Source: Sparassis latifolia
Lineage: Eukaryota > Basidiomycota > Agaricomycetes > Polyporales > Sparassidaceae
NCBI GenBank assembly: GCA_018466975.1
Contig: CM031560.1
Location: 2,232,001-2,296,000, forward strand
Length of the DNA: 64,000 bases
Direction of reading: 5' to 3'
A program made the position numbers and the translations under genes. Shown one piece after another: positions 34,121 to 45,510 of the stretch (position 1 is the first letter of the stretch; every line of letters begins with the position of its first letter). A model generated the notes under the pieces. The model was not told where the DNA came from. It ran no database searches and saw only the letters and a program-made list of their open reading frames with translations.

Positions 34121-34330
34121 GGCTACTGGTGTGCTCGCCGTGGAGAAGGGGCGGCGGTGGTCGCTGTGAGGGTCGCGGTCGCTGTGGAGAACGACGAGGA
34201 GGGGTGGGTGGAGGACGAGCTGCGCGATGAGGAGATGCTGCGACGCGTGTGCCCGAAAAGGCGTGTCGTGCCGGAAATGGGAGGAGAACGCAGGAGGAAA
34301 TGGGATTGCCAAATGGGTGCGAGCGGTGGG

Positions 34331-34337
34331 CTATATA
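34331..34337 (-). promoter_or_regulatory. TATA-like element upstream of the MADS-box gene
   Basis: TATATAG on the minus strand, 211 bp before the ATG, within a GC-rich context. Confidence 0.4.
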
Positions 34338-35380
34338 CCCAGGAGCCAAACAAGACCATCCGGAGCGACGGCTTCCCACGCCACAGGAGCCATATCGGAC
34401 GGCTCCAGCCCCGAATGCCGCGCCGGCGCTCGATTTGGCAGCGAAGCAGACCAGAAGCAGCGCGTTCCCACGCACGAGCCACCGGCTATGCACCAGGCAC
34501 TGCCCCGGATAAGGCAGCTGGGTGACTATATTTGGGTGCTCCCAGCGTGTCCCCACTCACGTTCTGCCTTCGATCCACAGCGAGCAGCCACTCCGTGCGC
34601 AGGGGCGCACTGAGCGACCGGGGGGAGGGCCCAGAATTGTTGCCGAGCGCCGCGTGGGCGCACCCCCTGACGTTGCCAGGCCCTCGCCAATCACGATCCG
34701 CGATCGTCCCCCCTCGGGCGCCAACGGGGCCATTCCCGGATTGGCCCCCGAATCACCCCTTCCGGCGATCCGCCGCCCCGCTGGCGGGTAAAACGTATTT
34801 ATTTGTCGGTCCGCGTCCAGCGTATTCGTCTCAGCTCTCCTCGGGCTTATCGCCGCCTCCATGAGCACTACATAGGGCCCAGTACGCTCGACGAATGCTT
34901 GACACACCACCTTGTCTGCAGCCTGCGTCTTCCTCACCTGATGTGCGCTCTTTGAAGCCTGAGCTTACTTGTACGTGTGATGGCGCATCAAATCGGTGAC
35001 GTCTTCACGTCCACGCGGACCGAACGAGACGCGCTCGCATTTGAGCGCACTTATAAACGCCTGTGATCATCTTATAATATTGTTCATCGCATCCTTCGGC
35101 CTCTCGTGATTGGCACGAGAGGTTGGGCAGGCAGCGAAGGATGCGATGTCCGTTGCCTACCTCCGCTCTCATTTTCATTCACATGAATGTGAGAGCCGAG
35201 GTGGAGCGCATTCGTGCTTCACCCGTCCTTTGCCATGATTTCAATATCCAGTGCAAGGGGCTCAGCGGAACAAGCCATAAAACGGAGCGTGAGTGTCTAT
35301 GCATCGCTATTCTCGACGTTGTTCCTTGATTTCACTGATCCTTCGTTGTCGCGTCGGCCCTCCGCGTGTGCGTTTGGGGA
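34338..35380. other. Intergenic, GC-rich then AT-richer
   Basis: The MADS promoter side is at the left. The GC-rich part (34340..34800) contains only overlapping short frames. Nothing recognised. Confidence 0.35.
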
Positions 35381-35552
35381 ACAGCGCTGAGCCGTTGTGC
35401 ATTTGGACGCCAAAGGCTGCGTGGTATCCTGTGAGTGTGCCATATGCATTTATTCGAATTCCTGAGCCAACGAAGCCCAGTTCGTCACCGTGCAGGAGAC
35501 GGATCGCGAACAAGTGGTCATGGAGTTCTGCGTGACTGTGTACCGATACAGC
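35381..35552 (+). CDS. Two exons of an unidentified gene
   Basis: A frame ending PLCIWTPKAAWYP at 35429 can be spliced (donor GTGAGT at 35430, acceptor CCCAG at 35490) in phase to 35491..35552, which reads FVTVQETDREQVVMEFCVT and ends at a GTAAGT donor. Residues are protein-like and the junctions are good, but the first exon's start and the following exons were not found, and I do not recognise the family. It may be a small orphan gene or a remnant. Confidence 0.3.
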
Positions 35553-37303
35553 AAGTAAGTACTGAGCTGGAAGTGACGAGTATGAAGTGAGATTTCTGTC
35601 ACCGTCATGGATCTCGGTACATCCCGTGAGGCGAGGAATACGAGATCGAATCGTGCCAGGACGATGCGTGCGCACGAGAATATTGACCTGGAGATCGAGA
35701 TGATGTCATACTGATTCAAGGAACCATACGTGGGCGGAATCTCAAATCATTATTCAAACACTCTGCCTTTAATTATCGCTGGGGACGCCATTAATCCCGC
35801 CGATGTGAGGTGCGCAGAACACACCGTGTACGCGCGCATCCAATATTGTCGCGCCGTCTCGCTGACAGCGAAGACGGTCTGCTGATAGTATTCAGTTACA
35901 GTGCCCGTGGTTCCATATTCAAATTCACGTTGCATGGACGTTGTGCTGTGCTATATTGTGTAGGCGTGAGCGAAGCCGCGTAGCACGCCTTCGAGCCGAC
36001 GGCTGGCTGCAGGTATAATGATTCGAATCTCCGGATAGATGGCCTGAACTTACACGTACCATTACGCCTCAATGCTCTAAAACCTGGTGTCGACAGCTCT
36101 TCATCGACGAGCTTCGTCGAGGGCACTCGAGCAACGCCCAAGATTCGCTAGACCGGGAACGTAATGGCACAAGCGTGCGGCACCAGGCTGGTACTGCTAC
36201 CGCTCGGAGTGCTTTGGCCTTCATAGGTGTTGCCCTTAGCTGTTTACACTTCTATGAATGAGATACACGGTGCTCACGGTGCTCTCGGTGCGTAATACCT
36301 CTGACACGAACCTCATCTTCGAATCTTAGCACCGACATCAACAGTACTCCCTCCAGAGGACACCGCATCCGGCAACACCTTATCGCAAGTTTTAGAGTTG
36401 TTGGTTCCGGCACATCCACTTCACGGAAGACCTTCATTTCGTAGCCAATGGCCCTCGGACTCCGGACTCCCGATGCCTTCGCGCAAGACCCGGCTGATAA
36501 GCATAAGCACAAGAGGGTGAAGAAGGCTACGAAGACAGAAACCGCGCCGCCTTCGCGGTTCATCTCGGCACGCGCGTCCGCTGCCGTTCCGTAACGTCAC
36601 ATAATATCTGCAGTAAGTACCGCTGCCATAACGTACCTCGCCCTCACCGGCACCGCTCATAGTAGTCCCAACCCAACCCACCCTTCCCTACTATCTCGGC
36701 GACCCGCTCGCCATCTCGGGCTGCGGACAACGTCTATCTTCTCTGGATCTGCACACAGTCAGATGTACTGCGCATGCCGTCCGGGCATCTCTGCAGCCGC
36801 GTCGCGTCCCGGCGGATCTCCCGAGATAATCGTCGCACATGACCACGGCCCGCGAGCCCACCGCCGAATCCAGTATTCATCACCGGTGCGCCTGCACAAA
36901 GTGCTGCACGGCTCATCCATCTGACCGAAGCTCCGAGTCGGCGCATCGGGCTGGTGCGTGCCTCCCAGTTTGCGACTCACGGGGGTAGGTATATTACCGG
37001 CATGGGTCCCAGTTAGGAACGCCGGGTCGTCACTGTACTACAGAATAGAAATGCCAGTTATTATGGCGATGCATCGATGATCAATGTCGCTCCGATAGCC
37101 TCGTACTCCTCAACCGCAACTCCCGGCCAATTCAACCAAAAGAAGGCAGACCAAGGGTTAAAACCTGGCAGGAAAAATTCGTGCACTTGTCCGGGAACCA
37201 GATGTGGTAGGACCCCGGAATATTCACTCAGGAAAAAATCGACCGAACGCATCCGGACAATTGGGCCTTCCGCTTCGAGAAGGCCATCGCAGCCATCCGG
37301 ACA
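35553..37303. other. Gene-poor region left of the MITEs
   Basis: Short frames only. A minus frame at 36252..36563 begins with a hydrophobic stretch like a signal peptide (VSVFVAFFTLLCLCLSAG) but has no other support. The last 250 bp carry CATCCGGACA-type motifs. Confidence 0.35.
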
Positions 37304-37493
37304 CATCAGCAAAAGTCAACTTTTGATTACCTCCATTTAGCTCCCTTATCTCCTTAATTAAGGAGGTCTCCGTTCTTAATTGGGCAATTAATGCCGATAA
37401 GGGTGACTAATGGAGGAATAAGAAAAAGGATCTCCTTATTTTTCCTTAATCAAGGGTATAACACCGGTAAGCAAAAGTTGACTTCTGCTGATG
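37304..37493 (+). mobile_element. Tc1/mariner-type MITE, copy 1
   Basis: A 190-bp non-autonomous element. Terminal inverted repeats of 22 bp begin CATCAGCAAAAGTCAAC and end GTTGACTTCTGCTGATG (one mismatch between ends). It is flanked by a 2-bp direct repeat (CA at 37302..37303 and 37494..37495). The interior holds a perfect 16-bp palindrome CTCCTTAATTAAGGAG and subterminal repeats CCTCCATT/AATGGAGG, so the whole element can fold back. No coding capacity. Nearly identical to 37597..37786. A mariner-type transposase elsewhere would be needed for mobility. Confidence 0.88.
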
Positions 37494-37596
37494 CAGGGAG
37501 ACGCCGTACGCGCTTGGCCCTGTAGGGGCCGGTAATGGACGGAGATAAGCCGGAAAATGCCGAAAATCACTGAAAATATCTCAAACTTCCCAAATA

Positions 37597-37786
37597 CATC
37601 AGCAAAAGTCAACTTTTGGTTACCTCCATTTAGCTCCCTTATCTCCTTAATTAAGGAGGTCTCTGTTCTTATTTGGGCAATTAAAGCCAATAAGGGTGAA
37701 TAATGGAGGAATAAGAGAAGGGATCTCCTTATTTTTCCTTAATCAAGGGAATAACACCGGTAAGCAAAAGTTGACTTTTGCTGATG
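37597..37786 (+). mobile_element. Tc1/mariner-type MITE, copy 2
   Basis: Second 190-bp copy, 103 bp downstream and in the same orientation. Its 22-bp terminal inverted repeats are perfect, and it is flanked by TA on both sides (37595..37596 and 37787..37788), the target duplication expected for Tc1/mariner insertions. It differs from copy 1 at a limited number of positions by eye. Confidence 0.9.
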
Positions 37787-38990
37787 TAGGAAGGCAGCCG
37801 ACCTTAATCGTCGTCCGGACAGAAACCCCGGAAAATGACAAAAAAAGTCCGGACAAAAATTGAAAAATCAGGGATTTTTGGCGATGTCTAAGGGGATATT
37901 CCTGGGTCCTGATGTGGTCCGCCACAAATCTGACAACACTCACCCCAGGCCTGATCAGAGAGGGCAATGGTCCTCGTACCATCTTCCCGGCATCGAAATA
38001 TGATGCTACGGGGAGTGTTGGCGGAGAGTTGGGCGTGCCGCGGTCCTAGTGTGTGAATGTGCGCGCCTTTGTGTTATGCGATTGGTCTTGTGGTTCAACA
38101 AGGTTTAAGCAATTTCATATTGCTTCTTTGATTCCTCAGCCTTCCTCTCCGCTGCGCTTACTATGGCGACTTCGCCGCGGGCGGCGCAGATCACCGCGCG
38201 ATAGGCACTGCGTCAAGAGGTTCGAGCGCTCGCGGAGCCATCTCCTCATCGTCGATGTGACTGCCCCTGTGGTTTACGCTCACGCTACTTACTCGCTCTG
38301 AGTCAAAGTTCGCCGCTCAGCTGGCGCTCAGTGCACTGTATTATGTCCCGCCTAAGGCGAAGTGGGCGCGAGGTTACGGTACCTTCGTCTTACGTTTGAG
38401 ATGAGCTCGGGATTGCGCCATCTGCTCGTCTGTTCGTACTGTATCACGCTGGCAGTGGTGCTCGTGGATACCGGCCAATGCGAGGGGGCGATAGCTGGAC
38501 CCGCGTGTGATTCTGCTGCGCCACTCTATCAGCTGCTCCCTGTCCTACTGACTGTGTAATGTAATTAGATTCGACGCCTGTGCGTCTGCGCCTTCGTGAC
38601 TCTGAGCGTCCGCCTTAATAGGCAGGGCTCGACCCATTTCTGGACAGCTATGTTGGGTGTTTCAGGTCAGTCTCAATATGACCCGGCCCGCAGTGTACCA
38701 CGGGGCCCAGAAGTGCTGTGTTTTTTGTAGCTCGTTCCCCTTATCCGATGGCTTCGAACTCGTGTTGTACATCTGAACTCAACGCCATGAAATTCCGGAA
38801 AGCAGGTGTGGTCCACACACATGAAAAAAAGTTCAGAAAAATCATAAACAGTAATCTACATGCCATATAAGGCCGTCTTCTAAATGCGAAGGCAAGAAAC
38901 AAGATGGGGAGCGATGAGGGGAAGTCGGAAGTGTTGCATACGATGGGTCATTGATAGCAACGCCCGCACCGTAAGCCTCCGCGAAGACAG
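37787..38990. other. Gene-poor region right of the MITEs
   Basis: Contains GTCCGGACA motifs at about 37815 and 37848 close to the MITE, then no recognisable gene. Frames at 38053..38301 and 38362..38559 show no motif. Confidence 0.4.
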
Positions 38991-39195
38991 GTAAGTCCGT
39001 CCTCTGAGGAAAGTTGACATGTCTCACATGAATCATCACGGGCAGGAGGGTACTCTGGCATATCTACAGTATGTGCGTAATATATGCAGCTAGGTACGTC
39101 CGTCGTTTGAGGAAAGCACAGCTGACGAGTCTCACATCAATTATAAGGACAGTACTCCGACACTCATCTACGATATGTGCGTAATATATGCGGCT
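38991..39195 (+). repeat. Two-copy tandem repeat, ~103-bp unit
   Basis: Units 38991..39093 and 39094..39195. Both start GTAAGTCCGTC/GTACGTCCGTC, share TTTGAGGAAAG-like and GTCTCACAT blocks, and end in TATGTGCGTAATATATGC. Non-coding. The unit ends are marked by splice-donor-like GTAAGT and GTACGT. Confidence 0.75.
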
Positions 39196-39747
39196 GCTCG
39201 TGAAATCGATACGCCTCACGAACACCTCTAAACCATGGAAGTACGAACGACGGACCTTCGGTGCGACGAGGTAGGTATTCCAGGCCTGGCACCGTTGCAG
39301 AAACTTAACAGGCCGTGACCGGGCCCGTCAGAAAACAGACGGCGCTCATCTCACCGTCAAAACGTGACTCGAACCCATGTACCCGCCCTGCGTCAAGACT
39401 GGCCTCGACATTCCGTAAAAGGTGAGAGTGTAGCCAACAACGTCGTCGCAGAATTATCCGTGGAAAGAAGATGGCCTTGAGGAAGACACGAGGACCCACC
39501 ACGGCCGCCCTCGGAGTCGATAGTGCAGAAGATCATGAGTCAGTTCGTGGGTGGCAGCAGGCAGGCAGGACTGGCGTAGGACGAGATGTTAACTTAAAGC
39601 TGTGGAGACCGCCAGGTCAGGCCTTCCACCCCACGAACACGCGGATCGTGCGGCTGAGGCGGAGGGACGGCGGGATGTACTCGGGGGAGAACGAGTGATG
39701 CGCAGCCGGAGGTTGGTCATCTACGTTGAGCGAGGGATTACGGCTAC
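39196..39747. other. 3' flank of the methyltransferase gene
   Basis: No gene recognised. A gactcgaacccatg string at about 39365 resembles part of a tRNA T-arm, but the stem does not pair and no cloverleaf can be drawn. Confidence 0.4.
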
Positions 39748-42700
39748 CTACGCCGGGGTCTCCCCAGTCTCCCCTTGTCGGTGTGCGCCGGGTTCGTGCG
39801 CGTCGCTGGACTCAGGCGGAGAGGTGACGGTCGAGGACGATCGGCGAAATCCGCGTACTTCGGCTTGGTACTGTGCCCACGTCGCGCACATGACGTCGAA
39901 CTCCTTACGGCGCTGCGAGCGTCCATACGCGACCACGTCCCAATTGAGCCGGTCGTGAATGATCGCGTCGAAGTTCACGTTCTCACTCATGTCTCTGTGG
40001 GTTTTTGAGAACTTCGTGAGCTGCGGGAGACAACTCCTGGGATGCTGAAGGACTTACAGCTCGAACTGCTGCAGCAGTTCGTCGAAATCATCTCTGGTCA
40101 GTTCCAGAATGGTGTTCCTGTGCACGGACAGCGTGGGCTGTCGCGGGAAATGCAACCCTATGTTCGAATTGGGGAGCGACTGCAAGTCCCGAGGGGGTCT
40201 GTCCTTGCCTCGCTGGCTATTCTGGAAATCCACGACGAAGTCCCACATAGCCTCGGCGCACGCGAGCACCTCATGCACTTGCAGTGAGAGGTGCATGTTG
40301 AGGGACTGGAGGTCGAAGTGCACCGCGTGATTTTGAAGGTGGAGCCGGCTGGACTTGAGGTGAGGGTCGTCGGTGGATATGCGAGGCGACGCGGAGGAGA
40401 ACAGAGAGGACAAGTGCTCCCAGGATGTTGTAGTAGTGAATGAGGACTCAGACGTGGAAGTGGAAGCGGAAGTGGACAGCGACGTGCGAGACGGCGCCTT
40501 GTAAGAGAAGAACCGACTTTGGTCGACCTGCACGTATTCGGTACCTTCAATCAACTGCTGCAAGTGCAGCCAGTTCGACGAGTTGCCGGTGTCGGTGTCG
40601 GGGGAGTCGCGCTTGTTGCTTTGTCCTTGTTCTGGACTGGCCTCTGGCGATACTTCTGTTGAATGTTCTTGACATGTCTCCAAATTACTCGCGGACCTCG
40701 CGAGTGCGCCGGGATGACGATCTGCCGCATGGCGTGACTTATGCCGACCGTCTGGAAGGGGAGGGAACATGGCCATCAGAGGGGGACCTGTCAGGACATC
40801 TGATAGACCGAGTACAATGTCAGTAACTAAAAGTGAGATGAGCCTGGAGTCACTTACTTTTAAAATACAAGGATAAAGAGTTATTGAGTAAGGCCAGCGG
40901 TTGCAGATTGATGAATCTGGCTGCGTGCATCTCGTTGTAGATAGTCTCAAGCAGAGAATGATCGTGAGGATTGACAGGAGGTCGCCAGGTGATGTTCATC
41001 TGGCTGTTAAGCAAGTGGTCATCAGGCTGATTGCCTTCTGGTGGATGCATGTCTGGAGGATGATTATTTAACGGATGGCCATCTGTTGGATGACCATCTG
41101 ACGGGATTTCTGCTTCGCAGGGTGTCAGCAGATGAATTGAGCCAAATCGAGAACAGTGCACAAATATACCTATAGGGGACGGAGACTTTCCTGCGGGAAG
41201 GAATGACGAGGAAGGAGTGGGTGCTCGTGGACGCTCGAACGGAACGGACAGAGACGTAGATGGTAGCGGCTGGAGGCCGGATTCAGAGTGAGACGTTGGT
41301 TCCTGAAGAATCCCGGGGAAATGAAGGTCTTCCTCAAACAGCTGTTGGATTGCCTATTAACACACGTTCATCAAACATCGAGCATCCTGACTTACTTCAA
41401 ATGCGCCGCCGTGTTTCATTACCCGAGCAATTTCCTGTGAGAACTAACTCAGACCTTGGAATAAAGCCAGATTTTTGGGAAAGTACCTCAAATAAATCAT
41501 CCCACTGAACCAAGGTAAGATAAGTCAAGAAAAGCAAACAAAAGGGCCCTTACCTTGTGCTCCGGGACTCCGCGAGCGATCCGCTTTATCCGACTGCGCA
41601 ACATCATAAGGACGTGTAAATCGGTGGAAAGAGAAGTTGCTACTTACACATAATCGAACTCCGCATCTGGGAAGGGTAACTGACTAAGGCTAACGAACGG
41701 TGAGCGCGACGGGCCATAGATGTCAAGTATGACACAAATTCAAACATACAAATTGGCCTGCACCCAAGTTATTCGCGAAGCTAATTCTGCTTCTCCAATC
41801 TGCTCTAGGTTAGGGTGTAGAGGTACAATATCCAGGCCTGTAGTGGCCATTATTGAATACGTACTCATGAATATTATGAGGATGAACACGAACCGACAAA
41901 CTGGGTTTCCTACTCAAGCCAACATGAACGAATCAGTACACGGAATACAACCATGAGGCAAACAACCACCTTCCACAGCTTAGCAGCACCAACAATCCAC
42001 GTGCCGGTACCTGTATTCGGCCAGATACTGTGAATAGAATGGACCGGATTATAAAGTGATCGCTATTACCACATCCTAAGTCTAATCTGTACCAAGAAGT
42101 ATGTCTCAGCTCTTTCGCAAAGACCCTTCATGCGCAGAAAATGGACGAACACTTTCTTCGGTGGATCCTGAAAGACGTGCCAGGCGATATTCCCACATAG
42201 CTGCTGGACCCACATTGTACTCCACACGTCACTGCATACTCGTCAGTAGGCAATTTCCAACCCTCGCTTTCACGGACTCACTGGTCTACCACCTTTCGAT
42301 CGTAATTTCGAGGATAAGGTACCTCTTGTGCGGTAAATGTATGGTGTTTCTTCCCCCTTCGCAAGGTGAACTGAGAATCGTGGGCGTGCTTTCTTCCTTT
42401 ACGTTCGTTAATACCGGGGCTGTCGGTCTGAGTAAAGCGGGCATAGCTTCCGGTGCTCTCGAGTTCTGTTTGGAAAATCCCCCCACCGCTATTTTGATTC
42501 TTCCTGTAATGGTCAGCAGCGTCTGGGATAAACTAGACCGAAGCACATCTCAGTGAAACGAAACTGCACAATCTCATGGAAGGAATCTCACCGCGAACGA
42601 GAGACCCCGGTCCGCGGAAGATGCTGGATGTTGAATGTTTCCTGCACGTGACTGTCCTGGAACCGATGCAGAGCGAGGCTCTGGCAGCCCCGACGAGGTA

Positions 42701-43041
42701 GAGGGGCGACGAGGAGACTGCGCTCGCGCAGTACTTCGGGAACCCCCGACTGTTTGAATCATTGTGTTCCTTCGAATCAAAGAGCTGAAGTCCAGGCCGG
42801 GGTGGGCACTCGACGGGCGCTTGATTCGTAACACTTTGTGTTTTCTTGATCCTCCACCCGAAGGCCGCTCCTTATCTACGTGAAGCTTGGTCTCGGGATT
42901 CGGGGAGGTAGAACCCGCATGAGCGTCAAACGTATGCGATTTATACTCAGCCGTATTCGAAGGGTGGGCTGGTTTGGGATTTGAGGAAATTCGGGTAGAT
43001 TCCTCGAATGCACGAAGTGCGAATGGATACGGCGCGAGCAT
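39748..43041 (-). CDS. SAM-dependent methyltransferase, large fungal family
   Basis: Fifteen exons: 42592..43041, 42282..42499, 42151..42231, 42070..42086, 41970..42010, 41894..41909, 41750..41837, 41648..41683, 41554..41593, 41487..41504, 41396..41434, 41170..41341, 40858..41109, 40058..40799, 39748..39994; 818 aa. Residues 1-220 are disordered, Ser/Arg-rich. Motif I, VLDLGCGTGTWIV, is at about 250; FVGLDIVPL with the ribose-binding acidic residue at about 280; WVQANFQLPFPDAEFDYV and EIARVMKHGGAFE at about 310-370. A Pro/His-rich stretch with PxDGHP repeats follows, then a C-terminal region (IYNEMHAARFINLQPLALL, EYVQVDQSRFFSYKAP, ILELTRDDFDELLQQFEL) that accompanies this methyltransferase in other mushrooms. 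The substrate is unknown. Four exons are 16-18 bp or 36 bp. The acceptor at 42500 (GGAAG) is weak. Confidence 0.85.
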
Positions 43042-43832
43042 GAATGTTCACCAGCAGGGAAGGGGGTAATTCAAATGCTGCATAGAAACGGTTGCGACAG
43101 GCGTAAGCGTGTTACTAAGTCGTAAATACGTTACTCACCAAGTGCATCAACTCCACGATCTGGTGGAGTTCTGCGTCAGTTTGTGCAAGCTTGAACTCGT
43201 ACAGCGAAATATCTGCAACGTACCACGCTTGAGGTACTGGTATAACACGTAGTTGGAGGGGGAGCTCGAGAGGTGGGAAATCCGGGCCATGTTAATAAGT
43301 ACTAATGTCATTTCCGAGCTAACCATCTTGTACTAGTTGATCAGGACGGCTGCGGTTAATATACGATCGAACGAAAAAACCTCAAAGGAGTTCCGATAAG
43401 TCTAAAGGCGCCAGCTTTTAATATCTCTTAATACCGGCCTGACTGTAAGATGACCGGGCGCATCCCTCCAGATCAGGCTGGTGCTCCTAGCAGACCAGAT
43501 TGACACCATGAAGATACGATGATGAATAGATCAGTTTCACAGCAGTGTGCCTTGAATACAGAGCCTTCAGATTACAGATTGCAGCACTCCAAAGTTGTAG
43601 ACTGGTGCTACCACTTTGCGAGTTATACACCGTTGGGTTGGTGGATGGATTGTGTAACTAACACAAAGCAGCAAACCGTGACATTAATGAAATACGGGCC
43701 CGGGAGCGAAGGCGCAGAAAATCGGAACTTTCCGATTCGAGGATCGCTTTCGGTTCGGCTAACGTGATGATTCGAGAACCCTCGGATTTCCGTCTGGACG
43801 TGAGCCTGCTCGCGAGAAGTCCTCTCGTACAA
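43042..43832. other. Divergent promoter, methyltransferase and CDC37
   Basis: About 790 bp between opposite start codons. Short frames (plus 43519..43767, minus 43623..43832) have no motif. No obvious TATA close to either ATG. Confidence 0.4.
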
Positions 43833-45510
43833 ATGCCTCTGAACTACTCGAAGTGGGACGCCCTTGAGGTAAGTAGTGACCCATAGACCGTAGATCGGTG
43901 TTGATTGACTATTCGATTGACCAGCTCTCTGACGATTCAGATATTGAGGGCCACCCGAATGTTGACAAGCGGTCTCTAATCAGGTAAGCACCCGTTGTCC
44001 ACACACTGCGTATATTGAGATTACATTGGCTTGTGGAGATGGAAACAGCGCGACATTCATGAGAAGCGTGAGGAACGCAAGCATCGCATCGCCCTGCTCG
44101 AAGCAGACATCGCTTGCAATGCTGTCCTTCAACCTCGCCTGCGCACCATTGCAGATGAGGTTGCGTCTAAAGGTCCTGCCCACTTCTCTGCCTTGGTGGA
44201 ACGATTCAAGACAGAGCCCTCGCCTGAACGACCGCCCACGAATGCTCCAGAGCAACAGACATATGATGAGATGCTGTTGAACCTTATGTTGACGATCTGG
44301 GAGGAGGTGAAGAAAGCTGGCATCGATAAGGACGACGCACGCTTAGGAGAGTTGCTGGTACAAGGCCTGGAGAAGCATTTCGTGCAAATGGGAGAGCATC
44401 AGGGGAAACAGAAGCAAGAGCTCGCGCAGCTACAAGAGGACAACAAAAGGAAGATTACAAGCGATGATATCCACGTCGGTTTCGACTCCCACGTAAGTGG
44501 ATGTTGCTTTGCCGAGTTGCATCTCCCCGACATCTCGTTTGTTGCAGTACGTACCGCCAAAGCCTGAGCCGTCACCTATCAAAGGTGCGATCGAGCCCTC
44601 AAAACCGAAAAAGACGACCGAATACGAGGTGCTTAATCCGAAGGGCGTGGAGGGTACTACAACGACGTCTGTTCCGGCTGCGTCATCCTCATCCTCCGTT
44701 GCGTCCGATGATGAGCTGCCGGAGTTGACCCCATCACTGGAGCAGTTCTCTCACCTTCCTCTCCGTGGCTATCAGCAATCCTGGGATTTCATACGGAGTC
44801 ATCGGGATGTCTACGTTGCTGGTGCATCGGATGCTCTGCTGGTCGCGGCATTCAAGGCGCAGAATGACGGCAAGGCAGTGTATGCGCAGCAGTGCGTGCA
44901 TCAGAGCTTGTTAATCCAGTATTGCGAGAAATTGGGCCCCGATGGTGTCACTCTCTTCTTTCGCAAGTAAGTAACTCATTGCTATCTCATTGCGCTACAC
45001 TGATTTCAATCTATGAATAGGATGGTTGTGGCAGACCCGCGCGCGTCATCTGTGTTCGAAAACGACGTGGCGCAAACATACGCTCATCTCGCTGAACGTG
45101 TACGCATCTCTAAAGCTGAAGAGGCGGCCGTAGCAGGGGAAGAGCAAATCCAGCTCGTGGCGGAAAACCCTTCTCAATCTATCTCGTTTAATATTCCCGA
45201 CGGTCCTCCTCCCGAGCACCTCCAGCTGGAAGGCCCTGGGTTTGAAGATGTCAACATCGAGGATGTGCGTAAAGCGCTACAGATGCGATGGGACGTCTTC
45301 CAAGGCTTCAGCGAGGCGATGCAAGAGGCACTCAAGTCGCAAGAGCTGGACAAGGTGAACAAGGTCCTCGGCAGCATGAGCGTGAAGGAGGCGGAAGACG
45401 TCGTGCAATTATTGGACCTGGGAGGCATCTTGAATTTCTCGTCAGGCGGTATCCGAGACGAGACGGGAGAGGAGGGGGAAGGTGTCGAAGAACAAGAGGT
45501 TGAGCAGTGA
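43833..45510 (+). CDS. CDC37: Hsp90 co-chaperone CDC37
   Basis: Delivers protein kinase clients to Hsp90 in the cytoplasm. Exons 43833..43868, 43925..43983, 44039..44492, 44548..44966 and 45021..45510 give 485 aa. The N-terminus MPLNYSKWDALELSDDSD is the hallmark; the Ser residues in SDDSDIE match the casein-kinase-2 site needed for function. A charged kinase-binding coiled region follows (REERKHRIALLEADI). The middle domain has YEVLNPKGV, FSHLPLRGYQQSWDFI and CVHQSLLIQYCEKLG, and the C-terminal domain ends in a Glu-rich tail. It is the only clear gene between the methyltransferase and the p34-like gene. Exon boundaries agree in phase throughout; the acceptor at 44037..44038 (GGAG) is slightly unusual. 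Confidence 0.95.

Noticed and set aside
34121..34312. N-terminal extension of the MADS-box protein
   Set aside because: In frame, but Pro/His-rich and unlike relatives; it also approaches the TATA-like element, so the ATG at 34120 was preferred.
39355..39430. tRNA-like string with gactcgaacccatg
   Set aside because: The T-arm stem does not pair and no acceptor, D or anticodon arms could be drawn.
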